Shown: piece after piece, positions 1 through 6,349 of the stretch
Numbering within the stretch: the first letter of the stretch is position 1
How the letters are laid out: each line of letters opens with the position of its first letter
Assembly (NCBI GenBank): GCA_041745535.1
Contig: JBGTIS010000212.1
Location: forward strand, 1 to 13,222
Source: JBGTIS01 sp041745535
GTDB lineage: Bacteria; Bacteroidota; Bacteroidia; Cytophagales; Cyclobacteriaceae
Direction of reading: 5' to 3'
Length of the DNA: 13,222 nt
The notes under the pieces: model-generated
Told to the model about the DNA's origin: nothing
Database searches by the model: none
What the model saw: only the letters and a program-made list of their open reading frames with translations
Translations under genes and position numbers: made by a program

Positions 1-77
1 ATCCGGCAAGGAATACCTTATTACTTTTGCTTACCTGCTTAGATGAAAATTAGCAAAAAGGAGTAGTAGGGGTGAAA

Positions 78-905
78 TTATTTAATCAATACCTGATCAC
101 CTGGTTTTAGGATATGGTATCGGTCTTTCAGCGGTTGGGAGAGCCTTATTTTTACTTCATCGGGATAGCCTTTAGCCCAGAAACGGCTGGACGCGTCATA
201 ATTGATGGTACTGTGGTGTTGGGGGAAAATGTAATCGGGGCTGAGGGTATTGATGAGGATTACGGAACGGTCGATGTACATGTTGTGTTCGGTAGGTGAA
301 AAGAACAACACGTCTACATGCTTTAAAAAGAGGTGGTCTTCCAGCAGGTACGAATCGCCCGGCTGTAGAAAGGTTTTGCCATCCAGGGTAATTTCGTACC
401 CGCAATCCTGCAGATTGGCCTCATAATAAATCGCGAAATTGGCATTGCCATGGATGGCCCGGATCGGGTTTACCCGAATACCTTTTACTTCGAAAGGTTC
501 GCGGGGTTTGGCTATTACAATCCGGTTATCGGGAATGCCCAGTTCACGGGCTACCGGCAAACAGCTTTCGGGCATCACAAACAGGCATGCTGACTTTTCC
601 AGCAATATGCGGGAGGTATACGGATCAAAATGGTCGCCATGGGCATGGGTGACGAACGAAATATCCAGTTCAGCGGCAATTTCTTCCGGGGTAACCGGGG
701 CAGGTTCGTACCGACTACCGTTTTCCAGATACAGGTCGGTGGCAATTAACAAATCACCTGATTTGATCAGCCAGCTATTGTGCCCGGCCCACCATACCGC
801 CGTGCCCGTGGTATGCGCTTTGATATCGTTAATGAGTGTATTGGGTTGGCAAAATACCGGAACAGAGAAAAAAAGAATTGCAGTAAAAAAAAGAAGCCTT
901 TTCAT
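78..905 (-). CDS. Exported metallo-beta-lactamase-fold hydrolase, last gene of the kai operon
   Basis: A 275-residue protein. Residues 1-20 form a signal peptide (two Lys/Arg, then a hydrophobic stretch ending near VFCQ), so it should act outside the cytoplasm. The Cys at 19 is preceded by Phe, which is a poor lipobox, so signal peptidase I is likelier than lipidation. The metallo-beta-lactamase signature THAHGDH is at 86-92. Further probable metal ligands are His152, Asp184 (PGDS) and His230/231 (PQHH). The layout fits the UlaG-like 'MBL fold metal-dependent hydrolase' group, whose substrates are mostly unknown, and I cannot name one here. The ATG overlaps the stop of the upstream histidine kinase gene by 4 nt (ATGA), which indicates translational coupling and operon membership. 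An exported enzyme is an unexpected partner for cytoplasmic Kai proteins. The fold is certain; the role is not. Confidence 0.88.
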   Translation of the reverse strand: MKRLLFFTAILFFSVPVFCQPNTLINDIKAHTTGTAVWWAGHNSWLIKSGDLLIATDLYLENGSRYEPAPVTPEEIAAELDISFVTHAHGDHFDPYTSRILLEKSACLFVMPESCLPVARELGIPDNRIVIAKPREPFEVKGIRVNPIRAIHGNANFAIYYEANLQDCGYEITLDGKTFLQPGDSYLLEDHLFLKHVDVLFFSPTEHNMYIDRSVILINTLSPDYIFPQHHSTINYDASSRFWAKGYPDEVKIRLSQPLKDRYHILKPGDQVLIK

Positions 906-2644
906 GGTTTTAATTTAAAGTAAATCATAAAGGAAGTTCCCTCTCCTACCGTACTTTTTACTTCTATTTTACCACCCATATTATCAATAATCCTTTTTAC
1001 AATGTAAAGCCCTATTCCTGTGCCTTCTACATTAGCCTGGAGTCTTTTGAATAAAATAAATATTTTGTCTAAATTTTTTACATCTATGCCCACACCATTG
1101 TCTTTTACCGTCATCAACACATAACCCTCCACCTTTTCTATTTTTATAAAAACTTCAGGCGTCCTTTCCGGTGAACGGTATTTGATGGCATTGCTGATCA
1201 GATTATAAATAATACTTTTTAAATTTTTACGGGAAATACTTATTTCAGGATATTGTTTTGTATCCACATAAATTTTTGCGTTTGACACGGTAATTAAGTC
1301 ATGGATACCACTTTTTACATCGGCTATAATTTCTTCAAAATTGACCAGGGTTGTTTCTTCCTCAAAAGCTTTCTGTACTTTGGCAATTTCGGTAAGGTCC
1401 TGAATGGTGGACCGGAAGCGCTGGATAGATCGGTTGATCAGATGAATAAACTTCCGGTTCCCTTCCCGCAACAGGCCTTCTTCCCGTAGTTTTTTTTCAA
1501 GCGCGTCAACCAGCCCTTCAATATTCAGTACCGGGGCTTTGAGGTCATGTGAAGCGGTGTAAATAAAAGTATCCAGGTCGTTATTGGTTCTGATTAACTG
1601 CTCGTTTTTCTCCATAAGCTCACTGTTCAGTTTACTTAAAGCCTGCCTGGCATTGGCAATTTTTTCGGTAGCATCTTTCTGATCCTGTATATCCGTGTAG
1701 GTGAAAACCCACAAAATGATTCTATTTCGTGCGCTTCTAACCGGCAGCGCCCTCGCGATATGCCATCGGTAAGTATCATCAGCCGCCCTGCGTATCCGGC
1801 ATTCTATATTGATCCCGTAGCCGGTTTGCAGGCAATATGCAAAATGCTCAAGGGTACGCGCCTTGTCATCAGGATGTAAGGTAGCCTGCCACTGATCGTC
1901 TTTTGTTTCTTCAAAAGATAAGCCAGTGTATTCGTGCCAGAATAAATTGGTATAATTAACTTTTCCATCCGGGGTTGAGGTCCAGGCGATCTGGGGAATA
2001 CCTTCCAGTGCGATCCGGAAGCGTTCAGCTTCTTCTTTGGTTTGCTTTTCTCTTAACAGCTCTTCTTCTTTCCTTGAAATTATTTTGTTCTGAATAGCCA
2101 CCTGGGTTTTTACCGCCAGAATCTCTTTTTCCGCGGATAAATCGGTAACCACCACGCCCAAAGCCGGCGGATCGCTGGTATGGAGGGCATTCATTGAAAT
2201 AGAAAAAGGCAGAAACTTCCCATCATCAGATTGTAAAATAAACTCTCCCTTGCTGCTTTTCTTCCAACCATGTTCAAATAAACTTTTAAAGCGGGCATGG
2301 TCTTTTCGAAGCAAAAAATCAAATAATGATGTGCCAATCACTTTTTCTAAAGGAAGGTAGAGGAATTCGGCAAACCTGGAATTACAGAACAGGATAATAG
2401 CCTCGCTATTGAGGGTAAGGGCGCCCTCATTCATCTCTTCTATTAAAACGCGGTAGGTATGGTCAGCTCCCTGAATGGTATAAATTCGCGGCCCATCCGG
2501 GCCCTGGATGGTAAGGGCATCTACCGCGCCTGTCCGGATCGCTTCCAGAATTTCCTCCGACTCCTGAAGCCTGGCCCGCAGTTCCGCGTTTTCTTCCAAA
2601 AGCTCTTTTTCCACATCTTTTTGGGCAGCGTTTTTTTCTGTCAT
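902..2644 (-). CDS. Soluble double-PAS sensor histidine kinase of the kaiBC operon
   Basis: A 580-residue protein with no transmembrane segment, so probably cytoplasmic. In order: an N-terminal coiled coil (about 8-36); a first PAS domain (about 62-170); a helical linker (170-208); a second PAS with PAC (about 209-325, with the PAS_3-type WHEYTG and HPDD motifs); a second coiled coil (326-360); HisKA with the H-box ASHDLKAP and phosphoacceptor His366; and HATPase_c with N-box NLISNAIKY (481-489), G1 DNGVGI (515-520) and G2 GTGIGLYIVK (541-550). All catalytic motifs are intact. It starts 6 nt after kaiB2 and its stop overlaps the start of the MBL gene. By position it is the probable output kinase of the Kai module, like the cyanobacterial SasA. 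Unlike SasA it has no KaiB-like sensory domain, so KaiB or KaiC would have to engage a PAS domain or coiled coil. No cognate response regulator is in the window. The kinase call is firm; the Kai link rests on operon structure. Confidence 0.93.
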   Translation of the reverse strand: MTEKNAAQKDVEKELLEENAELRARLQESEEILEAIRTGAVDALTIQGPDGPRIYTIQGADHTYRVLIEEMNEGALTLNSEAIILFCNSRFAEFLYLPLEKVIGTSLFDFLLRKDHARFKSLFEHGWKKSSKGEFILQSDDGKFLPFSISMNALHTSDPPALGVVVTDLSAEKEILAVKTQVAIQNKIISRKEEELLREKQTKEEAERFRIALEGIPQIAWTSTPDGKVNYTNLFWHEYTGLSFEETKDDQWQATLHPDDKARTLEHFAYCLQTGYGINIECRIRRAADDTYRWHIARALPVRSARNRIILWVFTYTDIQDQKDATEKIANARQALSKLNSELMEKNEQLIRTNNDLDTFIYTASHDLKAPVLNIEGLVDALEKKLREEGLLREGNRKFIHLINRSIQRFRSTIQDLTEIAKVQKAFEEETTLVNFEEIIADVKSGIHDLITVSNAKIYVDTKQYPEISISRKNLKSIIYNLISNAIKYRSPERTPEVFIKIEKVEGYVLMTVKDNGVGIDVKNLDKIFILFKRLQANVEGTGIGLYIVKRIIDNMGGKIEVKSTVGEGTSFMIYFKLKP

Positions 2645-2650
2645 ACAGGC

Positions 2651-2977
2651 TTACATTTTCGGTCGTAAGTCAAGGCCCAAAAGCACTTTCTCTGTATTAG
2701 ACATATCTCCTATCAGTTTTTTTAAAGGTGTGGGAAGCTTTTTAATCAGGGTAGGCGCGGCAATAATCTGCTCACCAACGGCAAGAGAGGGTTGCTGATA
2801 AATATCTATCACTTCCAGTTCATACCTACCCGCGAGGTGTTCCTCACAAATTCTTTTTACATTTTCTACGGCTCGCTTCGAATTGGGAGTCATGCCGGTG
2901 ATGTACAATCGCAGGATGTACTTCTCACTGTCAGTATTATATTTTATTTCCTCAAAATCACCTGGCTCGCTTTCCAT
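2651..2977 (-). CDS. kaiB: KaiB-family protein, second paralogue (KaiB2)
   Basis: A 108-residue protein with a thioredoxin-like KaiB domain from about residue 19 to the end. Family landmarks are YILRLYITG, EVIDIYQQPSLA, the proline-containing AAPTL, then KKLIGDMS and VLLGLDLRP at the C-terminus. It differs from its upstream neighbour in having an acidic N-terminal extension of about 17 residues, EQIIAAPT in place of DQILAIPT, and QQP in place of KNP. Cyanobacterial KaiB switches fold to bind the KaiC CI ring. The cis-proline and GDxS regions involved are present, but fold switching cannot be read from sequence. The gene begins 7 nt after kaiB1 and ends 6 nt before the histidine kinase ATG, so it is tightly embedded in the operon. 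Two dissimilar KaiB proteins suggest divided roles, for example one binding KaiC and one signalling to the kinase. That division is inference. Confidence 0.93.
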   Translation of the reverse strand: MESEPGDFEEIKYNTDSEKYILRLYITGMTPNSKRAVENVKRICEEHLAGRYELEVIDIYQQPSLAVGEQIIAAPTLIKKLPTPLKKLIGDMSNTEKVLLGLDLRPKM

Positions 2978-2984
2978 AATCGTA

Positions 2985-3290
2985 TTAGTTAGTGTGTTTT
3001 ATCGGTCTGATGTCTAATCCAACAAGAACCCGTTCCTCATTTGATAAGTCTCCAATTATTTTTCTGATGGGCTCGGGCACTTTCCGCACCAGCGTAGGTA
3101 TGGCTAAGATCTGGTCGCCCTCGGCAAGTTGGGGGTTCTTTAAAAGATCTATCACTTCTATTTTATACCTGCCCTTCAGATACTCTTCACAGTATTTTTT
3201 AAGATTCGTAAAGGCTGTTACTGATTTTTGAGTTTGCCCCGCCACATACAAACGCAACTCATAGGTTTCTTCTTTTGTATCCATTATCAT
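2985..3290 (-). CDS. kaiB: KaiB-family protein, canonical paralogue (KaiB1)
   Basis: A 101-residue protein, the usual KaiB length, and nearly all of it matches the family: LRLYVAG near the N-terminus, IEVIDLLKNPQLAEGDQI in the middle, IPTLVRKVP with the conserved prolines, then RKIIGDLS and VLVGLDIRP. The block KNPQLAE and the IIGDLS segment also occur in cyanobacterial KaiB, so this is the more canonical of the two copies. The first ATG is used here; an in-frame ATG two codons on would change little. It follows kaiC after a 107-nt gap, the only sizeable gap in the operon, and kaiB2 follows after 7 nt. Known family role: binding KaiC, by fold switching in clock systems. In KaiA-less bacteria it has been linked to hourglass-type timing or stress adaptation. 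Confidence 0.95.
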   Translation of the reverse strand: MIMDTKEETYELRLYVAGQTQKSVTAFTNLKKYCEEYLKGRYKIEVIDLLKNPQLAEGDQILAIPTLVRKVPEPIRKIIGDLSNEERVLVGLDIRPIKHTN

Positions 3291-3397
3291 TAACGTATGT
3301 ACATTTTTTAGTTTCTAATCCTATATCTATTCTCCATGTCATAAAAGTTATTTCTTTTCACCTTTTCTTTCAACGTATCTTTTGAATTTTCATCCTG

Positions 3398-5041
3398 CTA
3401 CTTCTCTTTTAACCGATTTTGCTGTAACTCATCTTCTGTAGATTCAAATTCAGTACGCAGATTTTCAATGGTCGCTTCCAGAATCCTGCGCTTTCGTTCC
3501 AGTTCCCGTTCTTTTCTTTCCATGGCACGCTGTTGTGCTTCCGCGTCGGCTTTCTGATCCATCTGGTAAGTCTGCCGGGCAGACCCGGTTAAAATGCCTG
3601 CCGGGCCTACATTAATATCCAGCAATTTAATTCCCTGCTCAGTAATAATAAATTCCCGCACCTGGTTAGAATGTCGCATGCCTCTGGATTTAATAACAAA
3701 AACGCCCCGGTTTCGTTCGCCCAATCCTTCTACATCCCGCACCATAATCCAGGTATCTACCAGTGAGGAAACGCCTTCTTCCGTAAGTTCCAGGCTATGG
3801 CCTGTGGGAATGGTAAGGGCACTGAACATGGCGGTGATATCCTTGACCTTCAAATAATCGATCAGCCGGGTGAGCATGCCTCTTACCTCATTCAAAGAGC
3901 CTACCGAAATTAAGTTGCTCAAAGGGTCAACCACTACTACATCGGGTTTAAATTTCTCAATAAGTTTATGGATGGATACCAAATGCATTTCTAATCCGTG
4001 GAGCGAGGGTCTTGAGGCCTGGATCTTTAAAAATCCACTTTTTATGTGAGGCTCCAGGTCAAGGCCTATCTGTTTCATATTGCGTAGCAGCTGCTGTTCC
4101 GATTCTTCAAAGGCAAAATACAAACAGCGTTTTTTCTTTTTACTGGCTTCGTGGGCGAAGGAGGAGACAAATGTGGTTTTTGCCGTACCGGCCGTACCGG
4201 TAATCAGTATGGTACTGCCTTTATAAAAACCGTTCAGGCCCAGCATTTCATCCAACCCCTTTACGCCCGATGATATAATTTCATTTGAAACCTTATGGTC
4301 GAGACCCAGCGAGGTAATGGGTAACACGGCAATTCCTTCCTCATCAATCAAAAAAGGATATTCATTGGTTCCGTGGGTACTACCCCGGTATTTAATAATC
4401 CGCAGTCGCCGGGTGGAAATCTGGTCTATGATCCGGTGGTCGAGCAAGATCACGCAATCGGATACATACTCTTCAAGTCCCTGCCGGGTTAACGAGGCAT
4501 CCCCCCTTTCACCTGTGATAATGGTCGTAACGCCTTTATCTTTTAACCAGCGGAAAAGCCGTCGTAATTCCGCGCGAAGAATTGAGGGATTGGACAGGCC
4601 TGAAAAAAGCGATTCAATGGTATCCAGCACTACCCTTTTGGCGCTTATGGTATCGATGGCATACCCCAACCGGATAAATAGTCCTTCCAGGTCATACTCT
4701 CCGGTTTCCTCTATCTCACTGCGTTCAACAAACACATAATCCAGCTTCAGTTTCTTTTGAGCGATCAGCTCTTTCAGGTCAAAACCCAGAGAGGCTACAT
4801 TCATGGCCAGTTCATCTCCGGTTTCTTCAAAAGCCATAAATACGCCAGGTTCATCAAACTCAACAGCGCCGTTCACCAGAAACTCCATGGCCATCAGCGT
4901 TTTGCCGCAACCGGCGCTGCCGCATATCAGCGTGGGACGTCCTTTGGGCAAACCGCCTTCGGTAATTTCATCTAATCCTTCAATGCCTGTGGGCGACTTG
5001 GGCAGGGTATTTTTTTTTATTTTTGATTGAGATTTATTCAT
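3398..5041 (-). CDS. kaiC: KaiC-family double-ATPase with C-terminal coiled-coil extension
   Basis: A 547-residue protein from the ATG at 5041. In-frame upstream starts exist at 5068 (ATG) and 5077 (GTG), giving up to 559. I prefer 5041 because family similarity begins about 13 residues later at LPKSPTGIEGLDEIT. Two RecA-like KaiC domains are complete. CI has Walker A GSAGCGKT (41-48), catalytic Glu pair 72-73 and Walker B Asp140. CII has Walker A GTAGTAKT (282-289), Glu pair 312-313 and Walker B Asp372. The CII phosphosite region reads GVSSLVDTW, giving Ser425-Ser426 where Synechococcus has Ser-Thr. KSRG near 451-454 matches the subunit-interface region. Residues about 493-547 are a Glu/Arg/Lys-rich coiled coil replacing the short KaiA-binding tail of cyanobacterial KaiC. 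A comparable tail in Rhodobacter KaiC joins two hexamers. Two kaiB genes and a kinase follow on the same strand; no kaiA is visible. The protein probably forms an ATP-driven hexamer or dodecamer whose phosphorylation state encodes time or energy status. Confidence 0.96.
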   Translation of the reverse strand: MNKSQSKIKKNTLPKSPTGIEGLDEITEGGLPKGRPTLICGSAGCGKTLMAMEFLVNGAVEFDEPGVFMAFEETGDELAMNVASLGFDLKELIAQKKLKLDYVFVERSEIEETGEYDLEGLFIRLGYAIDTISAKRVVLDTIESLFSGLSNPSILRAELRRLFRWLKDKGVTTIITGERGDASLTRQGLEEYVSDCVILLDHRIIDQISTRRLRIIKYRGSTHGTNEYPFLIDEEGIAVLPITSLGLDHKVSNEIISSGVKGLDEMLGLNGFYKGSTILITGTAGTAKTTFVSSFAHEASKKKKRCLYFAFEESEQQLLRNMKQIGLDLEPHIKSGFLKIQASRPSLHGLEMHLVSIHKLIEKFKPDVVVVDPLSNLISVGSLNEVRGMLTRLIDYLKVKDITAMFSALTIPTGHSLELTEEGVSSLVDTWIMVRDVEGLGERNRGVFVIKSRGMRHSNQVREFIITEQGIKLLDINVGPAGILTGSARQTYQMDQKADAEAQQRAMERKERELERKRRILEATIENLRTEFESTEDELQQNRLKEK

Positions 5042-5120
5042 AATATTTGTAAAACTATTGATCGCCATTAAATTCACGGGTTACTATTAAAAAATATGGC
5101 TAAGATAATCCCATTTAAAC

Positions 5121-5196
5121 TTTTCGGCTGAGTTTTCCTCAGTTAATTAAGAGAGACTACACTAACAAAAATGAAAATTATCAAATCAGCCGAAAA
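5121..5196. repeat. 11-bp inverted repeat in the kaiC leader
   Basis: TTTTCGGCTGA at 5121-5131 is the exact reverse complement of TCAGCCGAAAA at 5186-5196, with 54 bp between the arms. Inside the left arm a small nested hairpin is possible: CTGAG at 5128-5132 with CTCAG at 5138-5142. Both lie 80-155 bp upstream of the preferred kaiC start. If transcription begins near 5285 they would be in the 5' leader, where the two folds compete for the same CTGA bases. Otherwise they could be a spaced operator. The symmetry is seen directly; a function is not shown. Confidence 0.5.
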
Positions 5197-5290
5197 CATC
5201 ACATCTTTTGAAGGATTTATTTTCTGTTCGCGGTCTTTTTATGCTTCAGCGTGTGCAGGCTTTATAGAAAATCAGACAGGTATGAGATTG

Positions 5291-5298
5291 CAAAAGTA
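5291..5298 (-). promoter_or_regulatory. Candidate Bacteroidota -7 promoter element for the kai operon
   Basis: On the minus strand this reads TACTTTTG, an exact match to the Bacteroidota housekeeping -7 consensus TAnnTTTG. The nearest minus-strand TTTG (5325-5328) that could serve as the -33 box is 26 nt away, longer than the usual 19 or so, so the match is only partial. It sits just downstream of a minus-strand terminator and about 250 bp upstream of kaiC, which is a sensible place for an independent kai promoter with a long leader. Confidence 0.3.
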
Positions 5299-5325
5299 GT
5301 ATTTGCATAGCCAGATAGTAAATAC

Positions 5326-5354
5326 AAAAAAAGGACTATACCACATAGCCCTTT
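5326..5354 (-). terminator. Rho-independent terminator between the small ORF and kaiC
   Basis: Read on the minus strand, AAAGGGCTAT (5354-5345), loop GTGGT and ATAGTCCTTT (5339-5330) form a 10-bp stem with one G-U wobble. Seven T follow through 5326, three of them inside the stem. On the plus strand the wobble becomes an A-C mismatch and no T run follows, so the signal is oriented for minus-strand transcription. It would end transcripts coming from the 5489-5731 ORF or its flank before they enter the kai operon. Confidence 0.65.
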
Positions 5355-5488
5355 ATTAAATAAAGATTATGCGGTTAAGCGGTAAAAAGCGCCTATAATT
5401 TACTCATTCAGTTTGCGCATTATGCAATGCCGGGTACATAGCAATTCATCTATTAAGATCATCGCGCTCAACAGGTTTCTCTGCTACC

Positions 5489-5731
5489 TCAATTAACGGC
5501 GCATACCCAGGGGTACCAGGTGCCTTGATTCACTACTACCCCGTTTACTTTAGGCAGATAATTCCCCAATGCGGTTCCTGTGATGGATACGGATCGCACG
5601 CCATAATAAGGATCCAGGATAACCAGTTTGCCGTTGCTGTTAGTCCTTATCCTATCGCGTATCTTTTTCAATCGGATCGCCGAAGCGAATGGAGCACAAC
5701 GCGGCTTATTGTTAAAATTCATCAATTTCAA
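5489..5731 (-). CDS. Small hypothetical protein, 80 residues
   Basis: An ATG-initiated ORF of 80 codons that I do not recognise. The N-terminal third is basic (several Arg and Lys around RLKKIRDRIR). The C-terminal half is richer in Val, Gly, Tyr and Trp, with GTWYPW near the end. There is no signal peptide, membrane segment or metal-binding motif, and the single Cys near each end forms no pattern. Support for it being real: it is the longest minus-strand ORF in this intergenic region, and a well-oriented intrinsic terminator lies about 135 bp after its stop. Against: no clear promoter or ribosome binding site, and an isolated position between kaiC and a divergent sulfatase gene. It could also be the remnant of a longer gene or a chance ORF over a non-coding RNA. 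Confidence 0.4.
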   Translation of the reverse strand: MKLMNFNNKPRCAPFASAIRLKKIRDRIRTNSNGKLVILDPYYGVRSVSITGTALGNYLPKVNGVVVNQGTWYPWVCAVN

Positions 5732-5736
5732 TATTC

Positions 5737-5790
5737 AATGCTCAATGCCATAAACATGGTTCGCGGTGTAATTGAGCGTTGATCATTGAG
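5737..5790. repeat. Nested imperfect inverted repeats upstream of the small ORF
   Basis: AATGCTCAAT (5737-5746) pairs with ATTGAGCGTT (5771-5780), ten pairs including one G-U on the plus strand. CTCAATG (5741-5747) is the exact reverse complement of CATTGAG (5784-5790). The block starts 6 bp upstream of the ATG at 5731 and is built from variants of TCAATG/CATTGA. It resembles low-complexity intergenic repeat DNA more than a defined operator. A leader structure for the small ORF is possible but unproven. Confidence 0.4.
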
Positions 5791-6349
5791 TAAATACGTT
5801 ATGATTTCATTACACAACCAATACCAGCGGTAACCGCGTCTGTCTACAGGAAAACATACAATAAAACAGCTATTCCAGAAAACTTATGAAACAGGATAAG
5901 CTGTTAGTCTTGCGTACGGCAACCACATAATGGAGGCCCCATTGGACAACACCGATGGCGTACACCTCTGGAGGGCAGAAGTATTGGTGCTTTGTGTACA
6001 TTTGATACACCTTTGCTCACAATTTTCAACCATAGTGCGTAGCAAGTCTTCGCCAAGGACCGGTTTTGATGGATAAACCTGTGTATAAACAATGCGAATG
6101 CAGGCCGGACCACATGAACTTTCCTCTACTTGCCTGGGAATATAATAAAAGCGATTGTCTTCGTCTTTGCCTTGTCTCCTTTTTCATTTTGGCGCGATAA
6201 AGATTTCAACTTTTTACGTAATTGATTTATTTTCCCTTATTCCTTTTGTATTTTTCAAAAAACTATTCCCTGTCGAGGAAGCAAAATTTAAAATATTTGC
6301 CATGTTGCCAAAAAGGACAATTACTACCGCTTTGAACTAATTAGTAACC
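5791..6349. other. Intergenic stretch without a convincing gene
   Basis: About 560 bp separating the minus-strand kai side from the plus-strand sulfatase gene. Two short open frames exist (5904-6113 minus, 69 codons; 6155-6340 plus, 61 codons from a TTG), but neither has a recognisable domain, and the second is only an AT-rich hydrophobic frame. The part from about 5915 to 6110 is less AT-rich than the flanking DNA and carries a small hairpin, GTGTA 5994-5998 with TACAC 6006-6010. Its base composition resembles decayed coding or repeat DNA. The last 200 bp before the sulfatase are AT-rich and presumably contain its promoter, but I found no exact TAnnTTTG box there. Confidence 0.4.

Noticed and set aside
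25..60. Imperfect inverted repeat CTTTTGCT / AGCAAAAAG after the MBL gene as an operon terminator
   Set aside because: Short AT-rich arms, a loop of about 20 nt and no T run on the minus strand. The window edge prevents a fuller look.
439..918. 159-codon plus-strand ORF opposite the MBL gene
   Set aside because: It lies entirely antisense to a well-supported conserved gene and shows no domain; it is a shadow frame.
4317..4739. 140-codon plus-strand ORF opposite kaiC
   Set aside because: It is antisense to conserved KaiC sequence, Ser/Arg-rich as expected for a shadow frame, with no motif.
5042..5077. GTG at 5077 or ATG at 5068 as the kaiC start
   Set aside because: The extra 9-12 residues do not resemble the family N-terminus. 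The ATG at 5041 gives the usual short lead into the CI domain, but the choice is not certain without start mapping.
5904..6113. 69-codon minus-strand ORF in the intergenic island
   Set aside because: No recognisable domain, an odd Cys/Pro/Arg-rich C-terminus, no promoter or RBS signal, and no neighbour to form an operon. It is treated as chance or decayed sequence.
6155..6340. 61-codon plus-strand frame just upstream of the sulfatase gene
   Set aside because: It begins only with TTG and lies in AT-rich DNA whose hydrophobic residues reflect T-rich codons. It more likely overlaps the sulfatase promoter region.
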